A stretch of DNA of 64,000 nt from assembly GCA_945879625.1 (NCBI GenBank), contig CAMCVA010000002.1, positions 1 to 64,000 of the forward strand, read 5' to 3'. Shown here in pieces: positions 42,361 through 51,268 of this stretch. A model generated the notes under the pieces. It saw only the letters and a program-made list of their open reading frames with translations. It had not been told where the DNA came from and did no database searches. The DNA is from Flavobacterium psychrophilum. GTDB lineage: Bacteria; Bacteroidota; Bacteroidia; Flavobacteriales; Flavobacteriaceae. Each line of letters starts with the position of its first letter. Position 1 is the stretch's first letter. A program made the translations under genes and the position numbers.

Positions 42361-42966
42361 CTATTTTTTATTTTGGTACAACACCGGATTCAATTCTTCG
42401 TCGTTGTACATTTTCATTTGTTTGTACACCTTCATAAATTTTTCTCCGTGTTCGATATCGTGCAACAAATCGTCGATGGCAGTTGACAAATCCGAACGTT
42501 GCTCTAATAAAACATTCAATTTGGTTTGGCAATTGGCACGGTGCTCAGGGGAAGCTTCGGCGCGCGTGGCCTCTTCTTGCATGTGGTAAATTTTCAAAGC
42601 CAATATCGACAAACGATCAAAGGCCCAAGCAGGACTTTCGGAGTTAATTTTGGCGTTGTTTTTTGCCGTAACGCCACTGTATTTTTGCAAAAAGTAACTG
42701 TCAATATATTCGACCATGTCGGTGCGTTCTTGGTTGGACGCATCAATGCGACGTTTCAAAGTTAAAGCGGCAACCGGATCTATTTGTGGGTCGCGAATAA
42801 TGTCCTCAAAATGCCATTGTACCGTATCAATCCAGTTTTTGAGGTACAACAAATGTTCAAACTGGTCTTGGGCATACGGATTGGCAATGGGCTGGTCAAC
42901 ATTGTCGTATTTATGGTAATCAACAATGCTTTGCTCAAATACAGAATACGCTAATTTTGAAAACAT
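42361..42966 (-). CDS. DUF4254 protein
   Basis: Start at 42966 (MFSKLAYSVFEQSIVDYHKYDNV, split over residues 1-23). 201 residues, all helical, with ENPYAQDQFEHLLYLKNWIDTVQWH-type text near 28-52 and later ALTLKRRIDASNQERTDMVE. This is DUF4254, found in Bacteroidota and other groups next to GT9. It has no signal peptide or enzyme motif. A -7 element TATCTTTG (42993 to 42986) lies 19 nt before the ATG. Perhaps a partner of the heptosyltransferase. Confidence 0.83.
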   Translation of the reverse strand: MFSKLAYSVFEQSIVDYHKYDNVDQPIANPYAQDQFEHLLYLKNWIDTVQWHFEDIIRDPQIDPVAALTLKRRIDASNQERTDMVEYIDSYFLQKYSGVTAKNNAKINSESPAWAFDRLSILALKIYHMQEEATRAEASPEHRANCQTKLNVLLEQRSDLSTAIDDLLHDIEHGEKFMKVYKQMKMYNDEELNPVLYQNKK

Positions 42967-43033
42967 AGGGTGTAATTTTAGGTCACAAAGATACTTTTTA
43001 TACATTTATAAACGAATACAAATTTTTACCTTC

Positions 43034-43687
43034 ATGCAAATTCATTACCTCTCCGAGCAAAACAGCTTGCTTACTCATTTTTTATCCGAAATACGGGACG
43101 TAACCATACAAACGGATCGCATGCGCTTTCGAAAAAACATGGAGCGCATTGGCGAAATCATGGCCTATGAAATAAGTAAATCGTTGGCCTATGAATCGCT
43201 TGCTGTACAAACGCCTTTGGGCACCAAACAAACCGCCCAATTGAAACATGAGGTGGTTTTGTGTTCGATCTTGCGGGCCGGATTGAGTTTGCACCAAGGG
43301 TTTATGAATTTTTATGACCGAGCTGAAAATGGATTTGTCTCGGCCTATCGCCACCACCCAAATCACGATGATTTTTTTGAAATTTTGGTCGAATACCAAG
43401 CCGTGCCTTCGTTTACAAACAAAACAGTGCTGTTATTAGACCCGATGTTGGCCACAGGGCAATCAATCGAAGCAGTTATTCAAAAACTACACCAAGAAAA
43501 TCAGGCACATGAAGTGCACATCGCAGTCGTGATTGCGGCGCCCGAAGGCATTGCACATTTGCAAAAAACCATTCCCGCCAACTGTCATTTATGGGTGGCT
43601 TCCTTGGATGAACGATTAAATGAAAAAAACTACATTATCCCAGGCTTGGGCGATGCCGGCGATTTGGCCTATGGCCCAAAACTATAA
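43034..43687 (+). CDS. upp: uracil phosphoribosyltransferase
   Basis: Start at 43034 (MQIHYLSEQNSLLTHFLSEIRD). 217 residues. The flexible loop with LCSILRAGLSLHQGFMNFY near 78 and the PRPP-binding motif LLLDPMLATGQSIEAVI near 137 are clear; the C-terminal uracil loop is IIPGLGDAGDLAYGPKL, where other enzymes have GDFGDRxFGT. The ATGGS of other bacteria is ATGQS here. It makes UMP from uracil and PRPP, the salvage route. The stop overlaps that of DUF6427 by 6 bp. Confidence 0.9.
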   Translation: MQIHYLSEQNSLLTHFLSEIRDVTIQTDRMRFRKNMERIGEIMAYEISKSLAYESLAVQTPLGTKQTAQLKHEVVLCSILRAGLSLHQGFMNFYDRAENGFVSAYRHHPNHDDFFEILVEYQAVPSFTNKTVLLLDPMLATGQSIEAVIQKLHQENQAHEVHIAVVIAAPEGIAHLQKTIPANCHLWVASLDERLNEKNYIIPGLGDAGDLAYGPKL

Positions 43688-44611
43688 CTGAAAAACAAAA
43701 GCAGCAATGCTTCCAAAAAGCAGTGCAAAAAGCAACAATTCCTTTTGCCATTTTCCTGTCATTGCTTCAATGTGACTGGTAAAAATGATGGCCAAGGGCG
43801 ACAGCGTAAACAGCATTAATTCTCCTGATTTCACTGGTGCTAAAGCATAAATGCCGAGTCCTATTACGAAGGCTGAAACTATTTTTTTGTAGGACGAATG
43901 CTGGAGCAATGGTTTGTTGGTGATTGCAAGTACCATAATAAATACCGCTAAAATTGCAATAGACAAGTAGATCATTACAAGTAAGCTCGGAAGTTTGGTA
44001 TAATCAAAGGCAAAGGTTGTGCTGTATTGTGCTTGGTGTTGAAGGTTGTCTAACCAGGAGAAATTCCAGAAATACGTGCCAAAAAGAGCAATCATCGCTA
44101 CGGTTATACATGCCAAGATGGGTAAAAACCAAGTGCGGTAATCCCGTGCGGTATGGAAAAGGATCGAAATGTACACCAAGACAATAAACAGGATGCTCCA
44201 AAAGTAAAATAGCGAGGCTATAAAAACCCAAAGTGAAGCGTCAAATAATTTTTCTTTGGCGTGCTTCATCGTGTGCAACGACACCAAACGACGCATAGAC
44301 AATAGAATAAAAAAATGAGCGCACAGCAACGAAGTGCTCAAATAACAACTTGGGAAAACCCATAAAATTAAAAGATAAAATAATGCGGTATAAGCACTGT
44401 CTTTGCTTAATGCGTTTTTTTTGGCTATAAAATTGGTAATAAAAAGTGCCGCATACAAGAGCGCTAAATCAATTATCAAGTAGACGATTGGTGTCGATTT
44501 TTGTGTGGGCAAACTGGCGCTCCCAAAGTACATCATTGCAAAGGCAATCATCCCTAAAATCACTAAGGAATAATTTAATGGTGTAGATTTTCTAAAAAGA
44601 CTTGTAATCAT
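43682..44611 (-). CDS. DUF6427 membrane protein
   Basis: A 309-residue protein with about nine membrane segments (first near 15-30, SLVILGMIAFAMMYFGS; last SLLLFALLFGSIAAFVF). The run MITSLFRKSTPLNYSLVIL at the start matches what I recall of DUF6427, a flavobacterial inner-membrane family. It sits in the conserved set upp, DUF6427, DUF6341, purD. Function unknown. Transcribed toward upp. Confidence 0.8.
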   Translation of the reverse strand: MITSLFRKSTPLNYSLVILGMIAFAMMYFGSASLPTQKSTPIVYLIIDLALLYAALFITNFIAKKNALSKDSAYTALFYLLILWVFPSCYLSTSLLCAHFFILLSMRRLVSLHTMKHAKEKLFDASLWVFIASLFYFWSILFIVLVYISILFHTARDYRTWFLPILACITVAMIALFGTYFWNFSWLDNLQHQAQYSTTFAFDYTKLPSLLVMIYLSIAILAVFIMVLAITNKPLLQHSSYKKIVSAFVIGLGIYALAPVKSGELMLFTLSPLAIIFTSHIEAMTGKWQKELLLFALLFGSIAAFVFQL

Positions 44612-44631
44612 GGGGATATTTTATACTTTTG
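44602..44631 (+). promoter_or_regulatory. promoter of the DUF6341 gene
   Basis: TTG at 44602-44604 and TACTTTTG at 44624-44631 with a 19-nt spacer, the standard Bacteroidota spacing. The -33 lies inside the start of the DUF6427 gene (ATG at 44611, other strand). Leader about 35 nt to ATG 44673. Confidence 0.75.
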
Positions 44632-44672
44632 CGTGGTAAATATATTTGTTTAAAACTCAACAACACCCTATT

Positions 44673-44906
44673 ATGAGAGCATTTTTCGAAGCAATTCAAT
44701 GGTTATTTGAAAACGTGTTATTCGTACCACATGATTTTTTACGAAAATTAGAATTGTCTAGCTGGTTTGGTGCCAATAGCATCAATTGGATTTTTATTTT
44801 AATCTGCAGTGGTGCAATGTACTATTGGATCAAGCAGTTGCAATTACACAAAGCCAATAACGAAGAATATCAAGATACTACGGCGCACTCGTTTTTGACT
44901 AAATAA
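44673..44906 (+). CDS. DUF6341 small membrane protein
   Basis: Start at 44673 (MRAFFEAIQWLFENVLFVPHD). 77 residues with one membrane helix near 36-55 (NSINWIFILICSGAMYYWIK). The text LFVPHDFLRKLELSSWFGANSINW fits DUF6341, a small family restricted to Flavobacteriia. It has its own promoter. Its stop overlaps the purD stop by 8 bp (CTAAATAA). Function unknown. Confidence 0.8.
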   Translation: MRAFFEAIQWLFENVLFVPHDFLRKLELSSWFGANSINWIFILICSGAMYYWIKQLQLHKANNEEYQDTTAHSFLTK

Positions 44907-46173
44907 GGTCAAAGCCAATATCTTTTCTATAATACATCGTATCAAAATGTAGTTTCTCTATGTTTTGATACGATTTTTTTAGTGCCTCTTGGAAATCATT
45001 TCCGTAGGAAGTTACCGCCAAAACACGGCCGCCGTTGCTCATAACCTGCCCGTCTTTGTGGGCCGTTCCGGCATGAAAAACAAGGGAATCGGTTACGGTT
45101 TCTAATCCCGAAATAGGCATTCCCTTAGTGTAATCTTCTGGATAACCTCCTGAAACGAGCATCACCGTAGTAGCCGTTCGCGGATCAATAATTACCTCTA
45201 TTTCGTTTAATTTTTGTTCGGCCACCGCTTGAAAAATCGCTACCAAATCGGATTGGATGCGCGGAATGACCACTTCAGTTTCCGGATCACCCATGCGCAC
45301 GTTATACTCAATTACTATAGGTTCGCCTTTCACGTTGATCAACCCAATAAAAATAAATCCTTTGTATTCGATGCCTTCTTGTTGCAGTCCTGCTACGGTA
45401 GGTTTTACGATGCGGGTTTCTATTTTTTCCATCAACACGGCATCGGCAAACGGCACGGGTGAAACTGCGCCCATTCCGCCGGTATTTAGTCCGGTATCTC
45501 CTTCGCCAATTCGTTTATAGTCTTTGGCTGTAGGCAAGATTTTATAACTTTTTCCGTCGGTTAATACAAAACAACTCAATTCGATGCCGTCTAGAAATTC
45601 TTCGATCACCACTTTTGAACTGGCTGCACCAAATTTTTCGTTCACCAACATCAGGCGCAATTCGGCTTGGGCTTCTTTCAAATCTTGAAGAATTAATACG
45701 CCTTTTCCGGCCGCCAATCCATCAGCTTTGAGCACATAGGGCGGCTGTAAAGTTTCCAAAAATTGACAACCTGCTTCTACCGTTTCTTTGGTGAAACTCG
45801 CATAGGCTGCAGTTGGGATCTGGTGACGCACCAAAAATTCTTTGGCAAATTCTTTACTGCCTTCCAATTGTGCACCCACTTTTGAAGGACCAATCACAGG
45901 GATGGCGGCCAACAATTCATCGGCTTTAAAAAAGTCAAAAATTCCTTTCACTAAAGGATCTTCAGGTCCCACCACTACCAAATCTATTTTTTCCTGAAGC
46001 ACCGTGTTTTTTACGGCTTCAAAATCGGTTGGGTTGAGCGATAAATTGGTAGCAATCGCAGCGGTTCCGGCGTTTCCTGGAGCCACAAAAAGTTGATCGC
46101 ACAACCGCGATTGAAGCATTTTCCAGGCCAAAGCATGTTCTCTTCCGCCAGCTCCTAACAATAAAATTCTCAT
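44899..46173 (-). CDS. purD: phosphoribosylamine--glycine ligase
   Basis: Start at 46173 (MRILLLGAGGREHALAWKM); longer frame to 46230 lacks sense. 424 residues. ATP-grasp motifs: VVGPEDPLVKG near 68, LKADGLAAGKGVLIL near 142, GLNTGGMGAVSPVPF near 220 and NVRMGDPETEVVIPRI near 285. It joins glycine to phosphoribosylamine, the second step of purine synthesis. A -7 element TATTTTTG (46206 to 46199) lies 26 nt upstream, with TTTG 21 nt further. Confidence 0.96.
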   Translation of the reverse strand: MRILLLGAGGREHALAWKMLQSRLCDQLFVAPGNAGTAAIATNLSLNPTDFEAVKNTVLQEKIDLVVVGPEDPLVKGIFDFFKADELLAAIPVIGPSKVGAQLEGSKEFAKEFLVRHQIPTAAYASFTKETVEAGCQFLETLQPPYVLKADGLAAGKGVLILQDLKEAQAELRLMLVNEKFGAASSKVVIEEFLDGIELSCFVLTDGKSYKILPTAKDYKRIGEGDTGLNTGGMGAVSPVPFADAVLMEKIETRIVKPTVAGLQQEGIEYKGFIFIGLINVKGEPIVIEYNVRMGDPETEVVIPRIQSDLVAIFQAVAEQKLNEIEVIIDPRTATTVMLVSGGYPEDYTKGMPISGLETVTDSLVFHAGTAHKDGQVMSNGGRVLAVTSYGNDFQEALKKSYQNIEKLHFDTMYYRKDIGFDLI

Positions 46174-46269
46174 GGGTATGTGGGTTTGAAATCTGCCGCA
46201 AAAATAACGGCTTTTGGTCAATAAAATCAAAAAAAAGTAGCCGCCATACTAATCCTACTACATTAATAC

Positions 46270-46277
46270 TATTTTTG
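46270..46277 (+). promoter_or_regulatory. -7 element TATTTTTG for the CapK-like operon
   Basis: TATTTTTG matches TAnnTTTG and lies 15 nt before the GTG start at 46292. No TTTG is present at -33. It would drive the plus-strand half of the polysaccharide locus. Confidence 0.5.
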
Positions 46278-46291
46278 GTAAAAATTTACCT

Positions 46292-47605
46292 GTGTTGAAG
46301 CTGTTTGACCTTTCCTTGCAACTCAATGGCTATCCTTTGCGATGGGCCAAACAACAGCTCAATTCCCTGATTCGCCTTTCTGCAACCAATTTTGAGCAAC
46401 AGCTGGAACAGCAAAAAAAAGCACTTCTGGATTTTCATTTGCAACACAATTCTTTTTATCAAAAAAAAATGGGGGACCGCCAAGATCTTGCTTGGGAAGA
46501 TTTGCCCATTCTACAAAAACGAGATTACCAAGTACCCTTAACCGATCGTTTTTCTGCTGGTTATTCGGAGAAAAATTGTTACCTCAACAAAACCTCAGGC
46601 TCCAGCGGAGATCCCATGGTCTTTGCCAAAGACAAAGGGTGTCATGCATTGATTTGGGCCAACATCATGCGCAAATTTGCATGGCACGGCATCGATTTTA
46701 ATCATTCCTTTCAAGCGCGTTTTTATGGAATGCCCATGGCGTTCTGGCCACAAAAAATGTTGCGAATTAAAGATTTTCTGAGTCATCGCTACCGGATGAA
46801 TATTTTTGATTTATCGAATGAAGGATTGGATAAAATCGTGCAGCAATTTGCAAGTAAACGCTTTGATTACATCAACGGCTATACCAGCGCCATTGTATTG
46901 TTGGCTAAACAGTTGGAAGCCAAGAATATTATACTCCAAACCCTTTGTCCCAGTTTAAAATGCTGTGTAGTCACCTCCGAAATGCTGTTTGAATCGGATA
47001 GAATTCTCCTAGAGAAAACACTGGGTGTGCCTGTTATTAACGAATATGGCGCCTCTGAAGTTGATTTAATTGCGTTTCAAAACCAAGAAGGCGAATGGCT
47101 CGTAAATGCCGAAACTTGCTTGGTCGAAATTGTCGATGAACAAGGACATGTTTTGCCCTATGGTCAAGAAGGCCGAATAATTGTAACCCAATTGTACAAC
47201 AAAGCCATGCCGTTTATACGCTATGAAGTAGGCGACTACGGAGTATTAAACCCAAGCAGTACAACGCAAAAACCAATCTTGCAAAAACTCGTTGGACGCA
47301 CCAATGACATTATTCAATTGCCTAGCGGCAAACGGGCGGCTGGCATGGCGTTTTATTCGATAACCAAAGCCTTATTTGACGACCAAACGGCTGTAAAAGA
47401 ATTTGTAATCAAACAAACCAAATTGGATACCTTTGAAATTGAATACGTGAGTGAAATCGCGTTTACAGCTATCCAAAAACAACATATTTATCAGGTAATC
47501 AGCGACTTTTTGGAGCCCAATTTGCGCCTCGAATTTATTCAAAAATCCAGCTGCAGCCGAACTGCCCAAGGCAAGCTCAAACAATTTATTTCGCTAGTGA
47601 ATTAA
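46292..47605 (+). CDS. PaaK/CapK-like adenylate-forming enzyme of the polysaccharide locus
   Basis: A 437-residue AMP-ligase. Start GTG at 46292 (VLKLFDLSLQLNG). The ATP loop NKTSGSSGDPMVF is near 100, NEYGASEVDLIAFQ near 245 is the adenylate motif, and IRYEVGDYGVL near 310 and GRTNDIIQLPSG near 340 complete the family set. This type, often annotated CapK, occurs in capsule and EPS loci and may activate an acid for attachment to a sugar. Phenylacetate-CoA ligase is the alternative, but the locus argues for sugar decoration. Followed 4 bp later by wecB. Confidence 0.85.
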   Translation: MLKLFDLSLQLNGYPLRWAKQQLNSLIRLSATNFEQQLEQQKKALLDFHLQHNSFYQKKMGDRQDLAWEDLPILQKRDYQVPLTDRFSAGYSEKNCYLNKTSGSSGDPMVFAKDKGCHALIWANIMRKFAWHGIDFNHSFQARFYGMPMAFWPQKMLRIKDFLSHRYRMNIFDLSNEGLDKIVQQFASKRFDYINGYTSAIVLLAKQLEAKNIILQTLCPSLKCCVVTSEMLFESDRILLEKTLGVPVINEYGASEVDLIAFQNQEGEWLVNAETCLVEIVDEQGHVLPYGQEGRIIVTQLYNKAMPFIRYEVGDYGVLNPSSTTQKPILQKLVGRTNDIIQLPSGKRAAGMAFYSITKALFDDQTAVKEFVIKQTKLDTFEIEYVSEIAFTAIQKQHIYQVISDFLEPNLRLEFIQKSSCSRTAQGKLKQFISLVN

Positions 47606-47609
47606 GTCT

Positions 47610-48704
47610 ATGAAAATAACCCTCGTTGCCGGTGCACGGCCCAATTTTATTAAAATCGCTCCGCTCATTGCGGCCATAGAAAACGAAAAAAAATCTGGTA
47701 CTGACCTCAGTTATCGGTTGATACACACCGGCCAACATTATGATGCCAACCTCAGCGCCACTTTTTTTGACGAATTAGGAATTCCCGAACCGCAGGTGAA
47801 TCTTGAGGTGAAAAGCGGAACACAAGCTGCCCAAACCGGAGCCATTATGGTAGCGTTTGAACACGAATTAGAAACCAATCCAACCGATTTGGTGTTGGTG
47901 GTTGGCGATGTCAATTCGACTATGGCCTGTGCGATTGTGGCCAAAAAAGCCGGTGTACAAGTAGCGCATGTGGAAGCAGGAATTCGGTCGGGAGATTGGA
48001 GTATGCCCGAAGAAATTAACCGCGTGGTAACCGATAGTCTCACCGATTATTTTTTTACTACTTCCGAACAAGCCGGAGAAAACTTACGCAAACAAGGGGT
48101 GTCTGATGAAAAAATTCACTTTGTGGGCAACGTCATGATTGACACCTTGCTCCAGAATCTTCCCCGTTTTAAACAACCGGATTTTTGGAATTCTCTTGAA
48201 TTATCCCCCAAAAACTATGTTGTGCTCACCTTGCACAGGCCTTCAAACGTGGATAATTTGGATCATTTAGTAAAACTACTAATAGGAATTGACGCCTTGG
48301 CTGGCAACAAAAAAATAATTTTCCCCATACATCCGCGTACCCAAGCCATTTTGGCCCAAGCGCAGTTGGATTTGCCCAATATTCTTTTTGTGGAGCCGCA
48401 AGGGTATTTGTCTTTCTTGTATTTGGTACAAAATAGCTATGCCGTGATTACCGATTCGGGCGGGCTCTCAGAAGAAACTACCGTGTTGGGCATTCCTTGT
48501 TTTACCTTACGAACCACAACCGAACGTCCCGAAACCCAAACCATTGGCACCAATACCTTGGTGGGTGATTCGGTCGAAAACTTGACCAACCATTTTCAGG
48601 CCTTTAGACAAAATGGAATGCCCACAAGAGGCATCCCCGACTTGTGGGACGGCAAGGCCAGCGCCCGCATCATTCGGGTACTAATTGATTCTTTTTTGAA
48701 CTAA
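47610..48704 (+). CDS. wecB: UDP-N-acetylglucosamine 2-epimerase, non-hydrolysing
   Basis: A 364-residue GT-B-fold epimerase. Motifs: AGARPNFIKIAPLIAAI at the start, HTGQHYDANLSATFFDEL near 40-57, GDVNSTMACAIVAKKAG near 95, AHVEAGIRSGDWSMPEEINR near 117 and the Ser-Glu catalytic SGGLSEETTVLGIPC near 288. It makes UDP-ManNAc from UDP-GlcNAc. No dehydrogenase for ManNAcA is visible here. Operon with flanking genes, 4 and 13 bp. Confidence 0.95.
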   Translation: MKITLVAGARPNFIKIAPLIAAIENEKKSGTDLSYRLIHTGQHYDANLSATFFDELGIPEPQVNLEVKSGTQAAQTGAIMVAFEHELETNPTDLVLVVGDVNSTMACAIVAKKAGVQVAHVEAGIRSGDWSMPEEINRVVTDSLTDYFFTTSEQAGENLRKQGVSDEKIHFVGNVMIDTLLQNLPRFKQPDFWNSLELSPKNYVVLTLHRPSNVDNLDHLVKLLIGIDALAGNKKIIFPIHPRTQAILAQAQLDLPNILFVEPQGYLSFLYLVQNSYAVITDSGGLSEETTVLGIPCFTLRTTTERPETQTIGTNTLVGDSVENLTNHFQAFRQNGMPTRGIPDLWDGKASARIIRVLIDSFLN

Positions 48705-48717
48705 TCTCGCTTCGTTA

Positions 48718-49902
48718 ATGAAAGAATCCATCGCTATAATTTCCAACTATTACCCGCCCGAAAAAGGCGCAGCGGCCAATCGAATCGAACAACTGGCGTT
48801 GCAACTGCAGGCGCAAGGCTATGCAGTACACGTAATTTGTCCGCTAGGAAATTACCCGTATGGAAAATTGTTTCCGGCTTACAAAGGCAAAGTATATGCC
48901 GGAGAAAACCAAAACGGCATTGTGATTTCGCGATTGTGGATTTTCCCAAGTGTGAGTAAAAACAAACTAATCCGCTTGTTTTCTGTTCTTTCCTTTGTAT
49001 TGAGTTTGCTGGTTTACCTCAGCTTCAAAAAAACGCCGCATAAAGTTATTGTACAATCGCCGCCCTTGTTGTTGTCGTTTGTATCAGTAGCCTTACTTCG
49101 ATTGAAAAATAAAAAAATAATTCTCAATGTTTCCGATTTGTGGCCCCTTGCTGCAATCGAATTGCAAGCGCTTAAACCCAATTCTACTTCGCATCGTTTT
49201 GCTCAACAAATGGAGCGTTACATCTACCAAAAAGCAACTGTAATTTTGGGGCAATCCACAGAAATCTTAACGCACATACGCACCTTCGTTCCCCAAAAAC
49301 CAATGTATTTGTACCGCAATTATCCGAATCATAGTCCACAAAATTTCAATCCAAAAATCCAAAATGAGCAAAAAATAAAACTCTTTTATGCGGGTTTATT
49401 GGGTGTGGCGCAAGGCGTATTGGAGCTGTGTCAAAAACTAGAATTACCCGCCAATATGGAGCTGCATTTGTATGGTGACGGGGCCGAGAAAGCAGCAATA
49501 GAAAAACTACTCCGCTCAGCCAACTATGCCAATTGGCATTTTCACGGCATGCTCGAACGCCACGAATTGCATCAACAACTGCAATCCTGTGACATCGCAC
49601 TCATTCCCTTAAAAACTAGAATTTATGGTTCGGTGCCTTCCAAAATTTTTGAATACAGCGCACTGGGTTTTCCGGCACTTTATTTTGGCGGTGGCGAAGG
49701 TGGCGATATTATTATAGAACAGCGATTGGGTTGGGTGGCTCCTGTAGGTGATTATGCGGCTGTTAATAAAAAATTGATGGAGATTTCCGCGCTACAGGCA
49801 ACTGAATTGAACAAACTTAAACAGGTTGTTTATGCTACGGCAACGGCCGAATTTGATGTGGAAAAACAACTGAAATCCTTGTGTGCAAAGGGTGTGTTTT
49901 AG
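48718..49902 (+). CDS. glycosyltransferase family 4 (WbuB-like)
   Basis: A 394-residue GT4. SNYYPPEKGAAANRIEQLALQ near the start forms the acceptor site; LNVSDLWPLAAIELQAL near 140, FYAGLLGVAQGVLELCQ near 222, LYGDGAEKAAIEKLL near 252 and GSVPSKIFEYSALGFPALYFG near 302 (donor site with Glu) are typical of the WbuB branch, which adds the second sugar of an O-unit. The last gene of the plus half; its stop overlaps the sugar transferase stop by 4 bp (TTAG). Confidence 0.88.
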   Translation: MKESIAIISNYYPPEKGAAANRIEQLALQLQAQGYAVHVICPLGNYPYGKLFPAYKGKVYAGENQNGIVISRLWIFPSVSKNKLIRLFSVLSFVLSLLVYLSFKKTPHKVIVQSPPLLLSFVSVALLRLKNKKIILNVSDLWPLAAIELQALKPNSTSHRFAQQMERYIYQKATVILGQSTEILTHIRTFVPQKPMYLYRNYPNHSPQNFNPKIQNEQKIKLFYAGLLGVAQGVLELCQKLELPANMELHLYGDGAEKAAIEKLLRSANYANWHFHGMLERHELHQQLQSCDIALIPLKTRIYGSVPSKIFEYSALGFPALYFGGGEGGDIIIEQRLGWVAPVGDYAAVNKKLMEISALQATELNKLKQVVYATATAEFDVEKQLKSLCAKGVF

Positions 49903-51263
49903 TAGGCTTTTTCTTCGCCTTTAAAGATGTTAATCACCGTTTGGGCTATAATTTTTAGATCTAAAATCAACGACCAATTCTCGATGTAAAACACGTCATA
50001 TTTGATGCGATTAATCATGTCTTCGTCGGTTTCTATTTCGCCACGAAATCCACGCACTTGAGCCAAACCGGTTATGCCTGGCTTTACATAGTGGCGCACC
50101 ATGTATTTTTTTATTTTATTTCCGTAGGCCTTGTTTTGCGACCACAAGTGCGGCCTAGGGCCTACTACCGACATGTCGCCCAAGAGGACATTAAGAAACT
50201 GCGGCATTTCGTCTATACTTGTTTTGCGAATAAACCGGCCAATTCTGGTTACGCGAGGGTCGTTTTTTGAGGCTTCACATTCGGTAGTTTTATTAATTTT
50301 CATGGACCGAAACTTGAAGCAAAAGAATTCTTTTTCGTCTATTCCAGGACGGCCTTGTTTGAAAAATAGTGGGCCTCTCGATTCTAATTTGATTAAGATT
50401 GCCATAACGGGAACCAACCACGACAATAGAAATAATATCACAAACAAAGAAAATACAATATCAAAAAAGCGCTTAAAAATTTTGGTAATTGGGTCGTGTA
50501 AGAGCGTTTTTTGGAGTGATAATATGGGGAAGAATTCGTAGTAATCAATCTTTAAGTTCTTGGAAAAAATCTCTTTGCTATCGGGAATAAACTTAATTGT
50601 TTTTCTGTAATCGTCGGCAAACTCAACCAGGTCTTTCAATTGGTCGTTGGTGATTTCGTTGAGTGAACAATAAATTTCATCAACTTTATTGACCAACACA
50701 AACTCTTTGAGTTGGGCTAATTTACCAGTAATTGACGCATTGGTTTTTTTGTCAGAAAAATAACCCAAGAAACGATAGCCATAATCGTTGCGGTTTTCAA
50801 ATACTTCTTTCAATTTAATGGCTTCGGGAGTATACCCAATAATCACCGCATTTCGATAATTGCTTCCGGTAGCTAATCGGTATTTTTTAAGGTAATAAAA
50901 CAAGACGTACTTAAATCCGCTGATCAAGATAAAACTACAGCTCATGAAGATCGCAATCGCTCGTCCACTAAATAGAGCCGTCTTGTCAAAAGGGAAAAAG
51001 GCAATTACTACCAGCAAAAACAAGATGCCCTGTTTCACTAATTTGGTAATTATTTCTACCGGTGTAGTAAATCGGTATACCTCATAAAACTTAGAAAAAA
51101 AGGCAACAAAACCCCACGCTATCAATTGGTATACAGAATATAAGGGATTGCTGAGTCCCAATCCCCGGAAAAAATATAACGACAAAGCACTAATCGCCAA
51201 CAAATCAAACGATATGCTGATGGGGCGAATGTATTTGGAATATCTACCTGTGGTTGACGGCAT
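49899..51263 (-). CDS. polyprenyl-phosphate sugar phosphotransferase (priming enzyme)
   Basis: A 454-residue membrane enzyme of the WcaJ/WbaP class. Four to five N-terminal helices (up to about 115), a cytoplasmic NAD-like domain (RNAVIIGYTPEAIKLKEVF near 135-153), a fifth helix near 278 and the C-terminal transferase: ESRGPLFFKQGRPGIDEKEF near 310, FKFRSMK, RKTSIDEMPQFLNVLLGDMS near 360 and VGPRPH. It loads the first sugar phosphate on undecaprenyl phosphate to start each repeat unit. Which sugar is unknown. It is the downstream end of the minus-strand half of the locus. Confidence 0.92.
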   Translation of the reverse strand: MPSTTGRYSKYIRPISISFDLLAISALSLYFFRGLGLSNPLYSVYQLIAWGFVAFFSKFYEVYRFTTPVEIITKLVKQGILFLLVVIAFFPFDKTALFSGRAIAIFMSCSFILISGFKYVLFYYLKKYRLATGSNYRNAVIIGYTPEAIKLKEVFENRNDYGYRFLGYFSDKKTNASITGKLAQLKEFVLVNKVDEIYCSLNEITNDQLKDLVEFADDYRKTIKFIPDSKEIFSKNLKIDYYEFFPILSLQKTLLHDPITKIFKRFFDIVFSLFVILFLLSWLVPVMAILIKLESRGPLFFKQGRPGIDEKEFFCFKFRSMKINKTTECEASKNDPRVTRIGRFIRKTSIDEMPQFLNVLLGDMSVVGPRPHLWSQNKAYGNKIKKYMVRHYVKPGITGLAQVRGFRGEIETDEDMINRIKYDVFYIENWSLILDLKIIAQTVINIFKGEEKAY

Positions 51264-51268
51264 GCGTA

